NCBI RefSeq assembly: GCF_025698545.1
Contig: NC_068565.1
Location: 372,001 to 436,000, forward strand
Source: Gossypium raimondii
Taxonomy: Eukaryota; Streptophyta; Magnoliopsida; Malvales; Malvaceae
Length of the DNA stretch: 64,000 nucleotides
Direction: 5' to 3'
Part shown: piece by piece, positions 49,516 to 62,125 of the stretch
How the letters are laid out: the number at the start of each line of letters is the position of its first letter
Numbering within the stretch: the stretch's first letter is position 1
Position numbers and translations under genes: made by a program
Notes under the pieces: model-generated
What the model saw: the letters and a program-made list of their open reading frames with translations, nothing else
What the model was told of the DNA's origin: nothing
Database searches by the model: none

Positions 49516-51971
49516 ATGGGAGAAGTGGATCAAGCTTTCATTCAATCCATCGAACACCGAGCCAACCTCGATACCATCGAAATCGAAGGAATCCCGTTAA
49601 TCGATCTTTCACTATCCCACACTACAGACATCAACCTACTCGTTTCAGAGATAGGAAACGCTTGCAAAAATTGGGGTTTTTTTCAAGTGATCAACCATGG
49701 GGTGCCTTTGGAATTGCTCGAAAAGATTAAGGTAGCAGCTAAAGCATTCTTCGATCAACCCATGGAGGAAAAACGTAAGGTTAAACGAGATGAAGTGAAT
49801 CCTATGGGGTACTATGAAAGTGAACATACAAAGAATGTTAGAGACTGGAAAGAAGTGTTTGATTTCTTGATAAAAGACCCTACCTTTTTGCCAGCTTCGC
49901 CTGAGCTTGAGGATGATGAAATGAGGACGTTGAGTAATCAGTGGCCCGAGAATCCTCCACAGTTTAGGTGAGTAATCTTTCATTGGCGCTTTTCTTTAAT
50001 GTTGTTAGGTAAAAGTAAACTCTTGGATGCACTGGTTAGATTATATTTTGTACGTATTTACTAATATATATATATATATATAAATTATTCTTTACCGGTC
50101 ATATTAAAGAGTAAAATGATCTTTCTGTTAAAAGAATAGTCAAACAATTTCACATGATGTGTCGCATATGCGCATATACCGCATGCTAATTACAAGAATA
50201 AATTTTAACATTATAAATGGATGAAATTTATAATATGATCAATTTACTTTTTAATCTAAACTACAATGATTAATTTACCCATTTTATGAGTGAAGGAAGT
50301 AAAATGTAATCCGACTCCTACTATAGGAGCCTCCATGGTACTTTTATCAAGCTTCCCTTTGGTGTGTTTGATAGATTGGTTGGTAGAGATGATCAAATCT
50401 GTGATTAGGGTGTAAATGAGACTAGCATTAGCTATTCGAGTTCAAGTTTGAATAGAAAAATATTCTTACTCAATTCAGTTATTATCAAGCCGAGCTTGAG
50501 CTTGAGTAGCAAGCTATCAATCAAGTTAAATTCAAATTTAGTAATATCTAGTTTGAAAACGAAAACCGATAAATGAGTTTAATCGAGCTCAAGTTTGAAT
50601 AGTTTGATTATATCTCGAACATAAATTAAACTTAAAAATAACTTAAAAATAGATGTTTGATCGAGCTCAAATTGAGTAATGAGCTCCGAATTTCAGATCA
50701 AGTTCAAACTTGTTAATATTTGAGCTCAGTAGGAACACCCTTATGACTGTTCCGTAGTAGAATTTGATAGTTTAGCTGCCTATAGAAATCTTGGGATTGT
50801 TGTTTAAAATTGCTTTATAAATTAACAAATCATATTAGTTTCTTTAACTATTTTGATTCAAGATAGAAATGAAATTGCTCAAGCTGGTTTGATTAAGATC
50901 ATTTACTTATTTATATTTGAGTTTGAACTCGAATTAAAGATTAAAGTACGAGATGAACCTCGAGTTAACCCATTAGGGTACTCAAATTCAATTTGCTCAA
51001 TATTAACTTGAGGCTAACAATGATCAAGTGGAATGCGAGCTCTTTTTCAAATGGAATCGTAACAAGTGTTTAGTTTACGCCCCATGTTAATCCAGTCTAT
51101 TAATGTTTGCCAGGGAGGTATGCCAAGAGTATGCAAGAGAGGTTGAAAAGCTGGGTTACAAGCTATTGGAACTCATCGCTTTGAGCTTAGGCTTGCCATC
51201 GAATAGGTTCAATGGCTACTTTGAAGACCAACTAAGCAGGATGAGACTTAACCTCTATCCTCCATGCCCTTGCCCCGAGCTAGCACTCGGTGTAGGTCGA
51301 CACAAGGATGCCGGTGCTTTAACCATCGTCGCTCAAGACGATGTCGGAGGATTACAAGTGAAGAGAAAATCGGACGGTGTCTGGGTTCCTGTTAAACCGA
51401 CCCCAAATGCCTTGGTCATCAATGTTGGTGATATTATTCAGGTAACTTCAGTTCAGTTTGGGCTAATTTATCCAAGCTCTTGCATATAGATTTTAAAAAG
51501 TTATTATTAAATCCTCTTGCTTTTTTAATTTAAAAGTTTTAGTTCAATCATCGACAACATTAGTATTTTCTGTCAAAAAATTGCTTATTATCATATATAT
51601 ATTTATTGAGTTCATAACAATTTGCTTCTAAAGTTAGTATGATCGCATTGATGAAAAATACTATGGTTTTACACGAAACTGTCAAAGATGGTCAAATGAT
51701 ATTGGATTTTCAGGTTTGGAGCAACGAAGCTTACGAGAGCGTGGAGCATAGGGTGGTGGTGAACTCGGAACGGGAAAGGTTTTCGATTCCGATCTTCTTT
51801 TTCCCTTCTCACTATGTGATGGTGAAGCCATTGGAGGAGCTTGTGAATGAGGGAAACCCACCCAAATATAAACCATACAACTTTGGGAAGTTCAACGTGG
51901 CTAGAAACCGCAGTAATTACAAGAAACTTGAGGTCCAAAACATCCAAATTAGTGACTTTAAGATCATCTAA
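49516..51971 (+). CDS. 2-oxoglutarate/Fe(II)-dependent dioxygenase, tandem copy 1
   Basis: Three exons join in frame: 49516-49967, 51114-51441 and 51714-51971. They total 1038 nt, or 345 residues. The N-terminal DIOX_N domain carries IPLIDLSLSH and NWGFFQVINHGVP. The catalytic 2OG-FeII domain has NLYPPCPCPELALGVGRHKD, whose HxD binds iron with the later EHRV histidine. RERFSIP supplies the R-x-S that holds 2-oxoglutarate. Such soluble enzymes hydroxylate or desaturate small molecules; the substrate here is not evident. It resembles the Arabidopsis At3g19000/At3g19010 clade (DOXC class), partly from memory. Exon 2 ends normally at ATTCAG|GTAACT. Intron positions are the same as in copy 2, 3.7 kb downstream. 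Confidence 0.94.
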
Positions 51972-53315
51972 TTTTTGCCGGTTTCGAACCGTCGGAAAAG
52001 GTTGGGGCTGTTCGGGATACTAGTTCAGTCCCGATTTATTGTAGTTTAAGTTTAGATATATTCTAGTTAATCAAACCTATATATATATTGCAATGTGAGG
52101 TTGGTTTTACAATTTGGGTAAATTATTCTTTTACTCTTTTATCTTTTAATTTTTTTTAAAGTTATTACATGACTTTTGTTTATGTTAAATATAAATTTGA
52201 TTTTAAATAAATTATTTTTTATTTTAATATTTTACTTAATTAAATTAATTTTTAATGTTATAATATTAAAATTAGTGAATATTACATTATTAAGCTTAAA
52301 ATACAGTTTTTTAAATACAAATATGAATAACATTTATCAATTTAAATTTATGTTTTCAAATATAATAAGAGTTAATTACAGCAAAGATAAATATAAAATA
52401 ACAAAAAATTTAACATTAAAAATTAATTTAATAATATATATAATAAATAACTTGTAAGAAATTATTAATAATATTATATTAATATTAATATTTAAACCAT
52501 GATGACTTTTTGTATTCTTTTAATATTAAATATTTTTAAAATTAAATTACTTGTTCAATTTTATTAAAAATTTAAACAAAAACTAATATTAGAAATTTAA
52601 TATAAACAACCGATCGTGCATAAATGCGAGATTACAAACTAGCTAAACACTAAAAAGTTAGCATTGTATCAAAATGTATGACTCTTGTCAAATACAAGTA
52701 TCATATTCGACTTAAACAATAAATGTACTACATTAGAAAAAAAAATGTTAAACTTGGATACCAAATAATGTATTAAGCCAAAACAAAATTATTGCATATA
52801 TTTGTAAACTTGTCAATTTAGCGTGATGCGTCAGATTTCGATCGAATCAAATAAATTGAATATTAAAATTTTGAATCATTTTGATTTGTTAACTTTTTAT
52901 TTAAATTAATTCAGGTTTTTTAGAATAAATCATTATATGTTTAAACTAATTTTCAATTTCAGTTACTTCAAGCTTATATTATTTTGAATTGTTCGATTTA
53001 AATCAATTTTAAAATTTTAAATTATGTTCCGAGATTCGAAATATTAATTTTTATAATAAAATTGAATTGGTTTGATGGAGAATGCTTAATTTTTTTGTCT
53101 TTCCTATTAACTTAATCATGAAAATGGGAAATTAATTCATCCAATTCCATTTTAAGAAACACGTCATCAGCAAAGGATTAATGTAACATGTCTTAATCAA
53201 AACAGTGAATTTATTTATCTTTTAATTAAAAAATTTTAATTTTGTTTAAATTTGAGATTTAACCCTTCTATTTTAGTTTGATATATTTAGTTCTTAATTA
53301 TGAATTAGTTCACAT

Positions 53316-53653
53316 TAGAGGTGCTCCGCCGGCCCGAAGGTCCACCCCAAGTATGGGAGGTTCGGGTAAAAATATAGGCCCGAAATATGGGCTTGGGAAA
53401 AAAATGAGGCCCGTTCGAGCACCATTTTTTTGGCCCGGGCCCAGCCCGAATATAATAAATATATTTTTTTTATTTTTTATTTTAAAATACTTTTTTTAAT
53501 TTTTTTATTTTTAAAATAAATTTTTGGTGTTTATTCAAAAATGGGCCGGGCAGAGCCGAGCTCAGGCTTTTGAATTTTTTCTCGGGCCTGACCTGAACAA
53601 AATTTTAGGCCCATATTTTCGGTTTTTTTGGGCCCGGCCCATGAGCACCTCTA
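53316..53653. mobile_element. hAT-type MITE with 8-bp target duplication
   Basis: Perfect 11-bp terminal repeats, TAGAGGTGCTC and GAGCACCTCTA, bound a 338-bp element. GTTCACAT (53308-53315) and GTTCATAT (53654-53661) flank it as an 8-bp duplication with one change, which fits the hAT superfamily. Interior blocks are GC-rich (gggcccggccc) around an A/T centre. Confidence 0.85.
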
Positions 53654-54223
53654 GTTCATATCGATAAAAATCATTAGTTGCTACTATTAAACTGAAGTGA
53701 ATTTCTTTTGTCATTCAGTCATTATCACGTGAAAATCCAAAAAAGATAAAAATAAAAATTAATCAATAATAAATTTATATGTCAATTAAATACTTAAAGT
53801 TTAATAATAGTAACTAATGATATTATCAATTTGGGCATATTTATAACATTATAAAAATTGAAAGACCAAATACCATCAAATTCAAAATAGGTAGACTAAA
53901 TCTAGAATTTTAATATAGTGAAGGGACTAAAAGTAAAGTTAAACCATTGAAAACCGAAATTATTACAATATCTTGTACCATAGAGCAAGATACAAGATGA
54001 AGCCAACCTGGTTCCACACGGCAAACCCACTAATTACCTACCGCCAATTAATTATTCAATAAAAGTTAAAGGGTAAATTATGCTATTAGTCCATATATTA
54101 TGCATATATTATGGACTTAGTTTATGTATTTTAATTTGTTCATTTTTATCTTCTTTAATTTTTTGAATTTTGAAAAAATAGATTTTGATATTTCATTCCA
54201 AACTCAACGGTAGCAATTAAATA

Positions 54224-54741
54224 GAGTTAATTGCACCAAAATCCCTAAACTACGACTCTCGTTTAAAATTGGTCTTTAAACTTCAAATTATTCTAATTAC
54301 ATCTCTAAACTATCGATGATATATCAATTAAGTCCTTTCATGACTAAAATTGTTGATTTAATTATTAAATGACATGTAATATCGACGTGACATAATTTAA
54401 AATAAAATTTTAAGAAAAATGAATATTGTAAAAATAGATGTTTTAAAAATATTAGTTTTGAAGTTTTCAAAGCTTTTACAAAAGCTTTATCATTCACTTT
54501 TTTATTTGTAGTTTTAATTTTAAAAGATATACGATAACGTACTATTTATTTAAAATTTTCATTTCACATTTAGCCACGTAAGATTTGACGTGTCATTTAA
54601 CGATTAAATTAACATTTTTAATAATGAAAGAACACGATTGATATAACATCGATAGTTTAGGATGTAATTAAAACATCTTAGAGTTTGGGAATCAATTTAG
54701 AATGATGGTCAAAATCTAAGGATGTCTAATGTAATTAACTC
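54224..54741. mobile_element. Mutator-type MITE with perfect 9-bp target duplication
   Basis: The 518-bp element begins GAGTTAATTGCACC and ends GTAATTAACTC. Inverted arms extend about 200 bases each and include 'ctaaactatcgatgatatatcaat'. The 9-bp flanks AATTAAATA are identical at 54215-54223 and 54742-54750. It appears to have landed inside an older AT-rich repeat. Confidence 0.88.
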
Positions 54742-55118
54742 AATTAAATATGTTAATTAAATATTGTTGATTTTCTAAAATCTTATACGAAAAATATATT
54801 ATCATATATATTATCATGTCACATTGCTATTTCCACGTATTAGTAACAAAAAGTCACATAATTTAATTAATGAATTTAATGATTATTATTTAAATACTAA
54901 ATCCACCTCTTACACATAATACAATATTATTAGCAGAATTTAATTAACTGATTTAACAGCTACAAATTGTGTTAAGACAGAAATTTAAAAAAACAATATT
55001 TAAAATGACAAAATTCGCAACTTGCACCCAATATAAGGGTTAGTAGCAAAAAATACTAAAACTAAACCGAGTTGAAATAAGCATTATTTATTTATTTTTC
55101 ATGTACCAAAATGAATAT

Positions 55119-55560
55119 TTTTTTGGTAAACTACACCCACGTTTTACCCACTCAACTTCAAAAAGTTACAAAATAATTTAAGTTACTATTAAGTTTTTTT
55201 TTTTTTAAGTTTGACTATTGAGCTCCAAGTGACAATTTGATGATCGGTAGGATGGATTAGTACTCTTCAATGAGAAGAAGAACATACCTTATATCCAAGT
55301 CAATCCGACTGTCAATTATGGAGATTGAAGAAAAAAACTGTTTGAATTTTGATTCGTGGGTTCGTGATGTTCAAAGTTATTTCATGAAAAAAAATTAAAC
55401 TGTAAAAAAAAACGAGAGTTTTAAATTGGTGCAGAATGTGCGGACTGAGAATCTCATATAACAATAAATTTAAAGCCCACTTAACTTTCAAATAATTTGA
55501 TGGTGATTTTATAATATTTTAAAATTAAATGACTAATAATTTAATAAACCAATTCACGCT
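55119..55560. mobile_element. GGGTAAAC-family element, worn copy
   Basis: The left end is 'ggtaaactacaccc', and the core 'gatgatcggtaggatggattagtactcttcaatgagaagaagaacat' and 'gattggtgcagaatgtgcgg'-like phrases are present. Both arms are shortened. It ends about 90 bases before the candidate promoter boxes of dioxygenase copy 2. Confidence 0.65.
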
Positions 55561-55643
55561 AATTATTTTTGTACATTTCCTTCTCTTATTACCCACCACC
55601 AACCAACGAAAATATTTTTTTCTAAAGAAAATTTCTTTGGAAT

Positions 55644-55657
55644 CCAATGGTTATAAA
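55644..55657 (+). promoter_or_regulatory. CCAAT and TATAAA boxes, second dioxygenase
   Basis: CCAAT (55644-55648) and TATAAA (55652-55657) lie 55-68 bases before the ATG at 55712. The spacing between them is shorter than usual, so only the TATA-like box is likely to matter. Confidence 0.4.
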
Positions 55658-55711
55658 GCTTGCTAAGCTACATTGTCAACTATCTACCTACTGCACTGAT
55701 AAAGGATCGCC

Positions 55712-57814
55712 ATGGGAGGAATCGATCAAGCTTTTGTTCAAGAACCAGAACAAAGGCCAAAACCAAGTACAATCGAAGTCGATGGAATCCCAGTGATCGA
55801 CATGTCGGTTTCCGGCACCGGAGGAATCGAAAAACTGGCTTCGGAGATCGGTAATGCGTGCCGGAAATGGGGTTTCTTTCAAGTGATCAACCATGGGGTG
55901 CCTTTGGAATTACGCCAAAGAGTCGAGAAGGTGGCTAAAGCGTTCTTCGATCTTCCCATAGAGGAAAAAAGGAAAGCTAAGCGAGATGACTTGAATTTTA
56001 CGGGTTACCATGATGAAGAACATACTAAGAATGTTAGAGACTGGAAAGAGGTTTTTGATATGTTAATTGAAGACCCAACATTTCTCCCAGCTTCGCCGGA
56101 TCCCGATGATGAGGAAATAAGGACGTACAGTAACAAATGGCCTGAGAATCCCCCTGAGTTTAGGTGAAGAAAGGGTTTACATTTTTTCTCACAACATGCT
56201 TGCTTGAATGTCTGAATGAATTCTCACTTGAATATTTTACTTAAATTAAGCTGAGTTAAGATTTTGGTGGTATATATGTTTGTATGTATGTAGGTTTGTG
56301 CTTGTTTGATGCAATATGTTTGTGTCTATATAGGGAGACATGCCAGGAGTACTGTAGAGAGGTGGAGAAACTGGCTTTCAAATTGCTGGAACTCATATCT
56401 TTAAGCTTAGGTTTGCCTGCTAACCGGTTGAGTGATTTCTTTAAACACCAAACTGGTATGTTGAGGCTGAATTACTATCCTCCTTGCCCTTCACCCGAGC
56501 TAGCACTTGGCGTCGGTAGGCATAGGGATGGTGGTGCCTTAACTGTTCTTGCTCAGGACGATGTCGGTGGATTACAAATTAGGAGGCAATCAGATGGGGA
56601 GTGGATTCCTATCAAACCAATCCCAAATGCCTACATCATTAATATTGCTGATGCTCTTCAGGTAACCTTACTTTTATTAGTACAAAGGAGACAAGAGAAG
56701 AGATTGTTGGTTGTTGGGGTTTAAATTGGGTAAACTTCACTAAATTATTAGTAATTTTATATTTTTATCACTTAACTTTAAACGGTTACAAAATGAGCAC
56801 TAAACTATTTTAAAATTTTCATTTAAGTCATTGAATTGTTTGGATTTGTTTCGTAAATTCGTGCTATTCAAAGTTGTTTCATAAAAAAAACTGAACTATA
56901 AAAAATGAGAGTTTTCAATTAGTGCTGACAGTATAAATTAAAAAGTCCAAACAATAATAATTTTAACAACTCAGTGACTTAAATAAAAACTTTCAAATAA
57001 TTTAGTGATCATTTTGTAACTTTTTGAAGTTACATAACCAAAACGTAAACTTATTAATAGTTTAGTGATTTTAGGTGCAGTTTACCCTTAAACCTTAAAT
57101 CTACGGGATGTCATCTCTTAAAAGTGATGGTATGAATGTAACTTAGGGATAAGAGACGGGGTCGTAGATGTTAGGATTCGAATCTCGAATCTACTGTATG
57201 CAACCTCTCAAAAAAAGGGTTCCATGATGCTTCTTTAGGAGAAGGAAAGGGGTTTGCAGGGTTCAAATCCCGAATCTATTGGATTCCACCTCTAAAAGTG
57301 GTAGCTTGAGGAGAAAGGAAAGGGTTATAGATGTTGATATTTGAATGTTGTATACAAAAAAGTTGGGTTTCAAAACCCAAATTTGCTATATGCTATTCCC
57401 TTAAAATAGTTGCATTTAACTACTAAGCTGAACTTTAGGCTCACCCAAACACGGTTTCGGGCCTAGTTAGACAAGTTACTTGCGTTTTCGATTGAATCTA
57501 AGGCAAATTTGAAGATCATATTGTTAAAACGAGATGGCATTTTGCAGGTCTGGAGCAATGATCTTTATGTGAGTGCGGAGCACAGAGTTGTGGTGAATTC
57601 CGAACAGGAAAGATTTTCGATTCCGTTATTCTTCTTCCCTTCCCACTATGTCAAAGTGGAGCCTCTAGAGGAGCTAGTGAATGAGCAAAACCCAGCGAAG
57701 TATAAAGAATATAGCTGGGGAAAGTATTACATTAATCGAACCGGCAGCAACTACAAGAAACTCGAGGCTGAAAACCTTCAAATCGACCATTTCAAGACGC
57801 CAGAATCCAAATAA
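55712..57814 (+). CDS. 2-oxoglutarate/Fe(II)-dependent dioxygenase, tandem copy 2
   Basis: Three exons join in frame: 55712-56163, 56334-56661 and 57548-57814. They total 1047 nt, or 348 residues. Exons 1 and 2 have exactly the same lengths as in copy 1 (452 and 328 nt), showing tandem duplication. The iron-binding HxD is in GVGRHRDGGALT, the second histidine in SAEHRVVV and the 2-oxoglutarate R-x-S in QERFSIP. The N-terminus has IPVIDMSVSG and KWGFFQVINHGVP. It differs from copy 1 at many positions in the N-terminal loop and C-terminus, so substrate use may have diverged. Intron 2 holds a transposon (56728-57087). The next gene, SnRK2, is on the opposite strand. Confidence 0.94.
56728..57087. 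mobile_element. GGGTAAAC-family element in dioxygenase intron 2
   Basis: This 360-bp copy starts GGGTAAACTTCACTAAATTATTAG and ends TTTAGGTGCAGTTTACCC. Its arms are inverted repeats ('aaacggttacaaaatgagcactaaac' with 'tttagtgatcattttgtaactttttgaag'). The centre is shortened relative to 62355-62936. It is in the second intron of dioxygenase copy 2 and absent from copy 1. Confidence 0.75.
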
Positions 57815-58806
57815 TTGCTGCACTCTATCATCTCTGATTCTAAACCATTACCCGTTTTTTAGTTTCAGCTTCAAGTTCTCATCATATGATATAATGAACA
57901 TAGTTTGTATCATATAGAAAAATATGCTTTTAGTATGTTTCGGCTACGTGATTATATGCTTTTAGTATGTTTAGGCTACGTGATTATATGTAAGATTTTA
58001 AGTTGAATAAAAAGATTGTTTTCATATGATTTTCATAAATTAATGTTGTTGACAGAGTCGACTCTTTCAAGAAAAATCTTCGAAGTATCGTCCGTCGGTC
58101 AACCAACCGAATTCCCAACAACCGAAGGTATTGTCTCCATATCGAGTTTTGTTCCCAGCCTCCGCGGAGAGCTATGTACAATTCATGGAGGAGAGCGCCT
58201 CAGTTGATGGTATTGCAAGATTCAGGAAATGTGTAACCCAAATGGTACCATGGTTGCAAGTAAAGGGACTATAAGCCTCAAGTTGGTGGTTCGAGTTGCC
58301 TCACGCTCAGATATTTCCATTATTATTCACATGCCTCATACTGACACCTTTCCCGAGTCTTACAGGTACCACCAACTGAGACGCCCCCTCTGTGAACCGT
58401 ACACCGCTCTTCGCGGAGGCTAGGGACAAAACTCTAACACAAGAACAATACCTTAAATTGTTAGAGATCCTATCAGCTGTCTGATAAACGACACTTCAAA
58501 GACTTCTCTCGTGAAGGAGCCAACCCCCTCAACAAATATATCAATACTTGCTTTTACAGTAAAACTTGAACTTAATCCAATTAGTTCACGCAGTTATCTA
58601 TTACAAACTTTATGAACATGGAGAGACGAGGAGTCACCATTGCAGTAAGAGACAAAGGTTTTCATTAAAAGAACATAAACACTTCATTTTGAAAGCTAAT
58701 TGCAACTAATGCTGGATTCTTCCAAGAAGCTCTCCCGAATTTCCGAGAATAAACTTAGATTAACATCAGTTAACCACCCTAGATTAGTACACGAGCATGA
58801 TGAGAG
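57815..58806. other. Convergent 3' spacer between dioxygenase copy 2 and SnRK2
   Basis: There is no gene. It includes both 3' untranslated regions and a long inverted-repeat element at 58046-58535. A short direct repeat ('cttttagtatgttt(c/a)ggctacgtgattatatg') occurs twice near 57928-57990. Confidence 0.6.
58046..58535. mobile_element. Long-terminal-inverted-repeat (foldback-like) element
   Basis: The left end 'ttgttgacagagtcgactctttcaag' and the right end 'gtgaaggagccaaccccctcaacaa' are imperfect inverses. So are the inner blocks 'gagttttgttcccagcctccgcggagagct' and 'agctcttcgcggaggctagggacaaaactc' in opposite orientation. The arms are about 190 bases each with only a short centre. No transposase and no clear target duplication are visible. 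Confidence 0.7.
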
Positions 58807-61751
58807 TCACATCGCATATATTAACTCACCACTGCTATCAATATCTAGTTCGGAATCATTATCGAGGTCTTCCATATCATCATCAGGGTCCAAGCTACCG
58901 GTCAAATAAGAATCGAGATTATTCATATTCGTTGCAGGGATAGTAGCTTCAGAAATGATCTGCATTATCTCGTCAACACTTTGCATAGGTTGATCGGGTT
59001 CTTCGAACTGGTCGTTCATCGAGTTCTCATCCATGAGATCTGCTGGTAAGTTCTTTAGAAACCACTCATGATTCTTAATTTCAGGAATGGATATCCTCTG
59101 TTGCAATAAAAATCGAATCAATATTATATATGCTTAGAATATATAAATCTATGTTGCTCGGACTTTTCGTTTTTCTTAAGGTACCGGTTTCTAACAGATC
59201 TGGATTCCCAATGAGTTCGGGTAGCATAGTTATGAATTAAACTCTGACATTTCAGGTACAATCATAGACTAAGCCATGATAGCACAAAGAGAAAACTAAC
59301 CTTTGCCGGGTCAGCAACAAAAATCCTCGAGATCAGATGACGGCACTCGGGGGATATATGGACGTAATCCGGGATTGAGTACTGGACATGTATAATCCGC
59401 TGCGAACCAACCGATTCCATTAGTCGAGATATAAGTTGCTATGTTAGCATTAACCAAGGAATGAGCTTACATGTATTGTTTTGTGGAAGTTTCTTGGATC
59501 CTCGGGGTCTTCGAACGGATATGCTCCGACCAACATAACATATATGGTTACCCCACAAGACCAGACATCTGCAACCTGAAATTTAGTTCGACATTAAAAT
59601 TTTAGCATATATTTTACTTGCAAGAAAATACAAATACTAAGCAATCTGAAGCAAATACGAAGCATCATTACCTTTCCGTCGTATTCTTTCTTGAGTAACA
59701 CTTCGGGGGCAATATAAGCTGGAGTTCCGACTGTCGATTTCGGTTGAGAATGTAATAACGAGGACTGGGGAAAAAAGTATACTACATCAACATATTGTAT
59801 ACGGAAATCAAAGACAATGAAAGCAAAGTATACTATGGTACTTGAACAGAGCTACAAGCATCAAATATGGATACTTCGAGAAATTGAAGAGCACTTTTTA
59901 TACCTTGGAATACCCGAAGTCACAAATCTTCAAACGAGGAGCTGGACTCCCGTCCAGTAATGTGTTCTCCAATTTCAAGTCCCGGTGGCATACTTGCTTC
60001 AGAGAGGAATTCCGGAAAAGGGATCAAACCGAGTTAACTAGTAAAAGCAACGAAACAATAGTTTACTCACCATTGAATGGCAGTAACTCACTCCTGATAT
60101 AAGCTGTTGAAAGAAAAACCGAGCCTACAAACCGGGGAAACAAGTTTAGACAAGAAGAAGAAAGGGGATCCAAACAAACAAATAAAGACTAATATGTAAT
60201 CGATCAAACACCTCATCTTCACTAAACCGGCCTGCATTACATATCCGTTCAAACAACTCTCCTCCAGCAGCATATTCCATCACAATAGCTAGATGTGTTG
60301 GTGTTAATATGACCTAATGTAACACCATGGATTCACAAAGTTAAAAATCTTTATCAAGGATGACGAAAAATATGATAAAAATTGATGGAACACTCGATTG
60401 AGGACCGACCTCTTTGAACCGAATGATATTCGGATGCCTTAGAGACCTATGATTGATAATTTCCCTTTGTACATTTTCATCTATCTGTTTGCATACAACA
60501 TATTATGAAAAAAAGGAACATGAAAATAGAAAATCGAAAACAAACTCAAATATCAAATACCAAATACCAACCGGATCAATCATTAACAAAAGAGCAAGAA
60601 AAACAAAATCAAGGTTGATCCGTAAAATACTATGGAAACCCTTGTATTAGAAGTCGAATTGCATTTTGTTCCATCAAAAAATAACCAAATTAATCTTTAT
60701 ACATAAAATCAAAGAACAAACTTGTCCTTTTATTAAAAATTTCATCAATTTCTACTGTTAAAAATTGATCCTTCTACGTCGGAATGAGATACAAGTGGAA
60801 CGCCACGTGTAATTTTCTAGTTATTCTAGCAACCACGGTAGTTTTTAATAGTAGAAATAGATAAAATTTTTAACAAAAATGACCAGTTTGGACTTCCGTG
60901 GTACTTTTACCAAGTTGATCATAAAGGGTAAAAATACCGTGGAGACCTCTATAGTAAGAGTCAAATTGCATTTTATCCTTTTATTCAAAAAATAGCAAAC
61001 TAATCTTTATATATTAAATCAAAAAGTAAATTGATCATTCTGTCAAAATTTTCCTCCATTTCCACTTTTAAAAATTGGTATCTGTATGTCATGACACTAC
61101 GTGTCATTGTTTGGTTATTTTGTAAAGCATACCAATTTTTAATAATACAAATAAATAATTTTTTAATAGAAAGAACTAATTTACCCTTTGATCTAAAAAA
61201 ACAGAACCAAATTCCAAAAGCTCAAATCAGCCAAATCAAAGTCCATTTCAAGCTCAATACCATACATGCAATTTCAAACACATTTGTAAATTGAAAACCA
61301 CTTATATATGAATTGCAGAATTAAAATTCCAACCTCAAATTTATTGAAAACAAACTCAAATATCAACCAGCTATTACTTCTCGATCATTTACAAAGAACA
61401 AGCAAATAACACAAAATAAAAGTTGATCATCAAAACAAAGCAATGAACTAAGAAAAGAAAATCAAATTCCCAAAGCTCAAATCAAATTCAATTACAAGCT
61501 CAACACCATTAAAAAGTACTATAGAGAAAAATGGGGTTTTAAAATTAAGAACAACAACAACAAGAAAAATACACACTAACCTTCTCACCTCTCTCGATAT
61601 ACTTAACAGCAACGAGCTCATCAGTATGTTTATCTCTCATCAACCTAGCAACCCCAAAATTCCCTGAACCAATATCTTTAACCAATTCATAACGATCACT
61701 ATCATGCATAATTGGCAAATCCATCCCAGCTCCCATTGCTGGTCGATCCAT
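58807..61751 (-). CDS. SnRK2 protein kinase, group III (SnRK2.6/OST1-like)
   Basis: Nine exons join in frame: 61581-61751, 60410-60484, 60212-60313, 60071-60124, 59904-59996, 59672-59764, 59471-59575, 59301-59399 and 58807-59097. They total 1083 nt, or 360 residues, against 362 in OST1. The kinase shows [12 protein letters not shown], the VAVKY lysine, [20 protein letters not shown] and DFGYSK, with activation-loop serines before [12 protein letters not shown]. The C-terminus has the SnRK2 box ([12 protein letters not shown]) and an acidic ABA-box region ending in [11 protein letters not shown], typical of ABA-activated group III. These kinases are released by PYR/PYL-PP2C signalling and phosphorylate bZIP factors and SLAC1-type channels. 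A start at MSEMDRP three codons upstream is possible, but MDRPA fits the family. The exact paralog (2.2/2.3 or 2.6) is a judgement. Confidence 0.95.
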
Positions 61752-62125
61752 TTCACTCAAAGCTTAAAACCCTTTAAAATCCCCCCCCCAATAAAAAAAA
61801 AACTAAACCCAAAGAGGAAAAATATGAAAGAAGCAAAACCCAAAACCTCTCACATCACATTATCATCTGATATACTAAAAAAAACCCAGATCAAAGCTTA
61901 GTCGGTGATTGGGTTTTTTGTGATTGTAAAACGTGGCAAAACAACGATCGTTTGATTGGGTTGTTGAATAAATGGGTTTTGGCTCGTGAAATTGTTTAAC
62001 TCAAAAAGAAACTATACTTTTTTCTTTCTGGGGATTTGAATTGAGATTTGAGAAAGAAATTTTACAGATGAAAGAGCTCGTGAACTGTTTGGGGCTTTTT
62101 CTTTTTTTCTCTTTATATCTATATA

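Larger units (their letters stand above)
51972..55711. other. Spacer between the two dioxygenase copies
   Basis: This is 3.7 kb of very AT-rich DNA without a gene. It contains a hAT-type MITE (53316-53653), a Mutator-type MITE (54224-54741) and a GGGTAAAC-family copy (55119-55560), each listed separately. The stretch 52140-53270 is almost pure A/T with no structure I can name. Confidence 0.65.
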
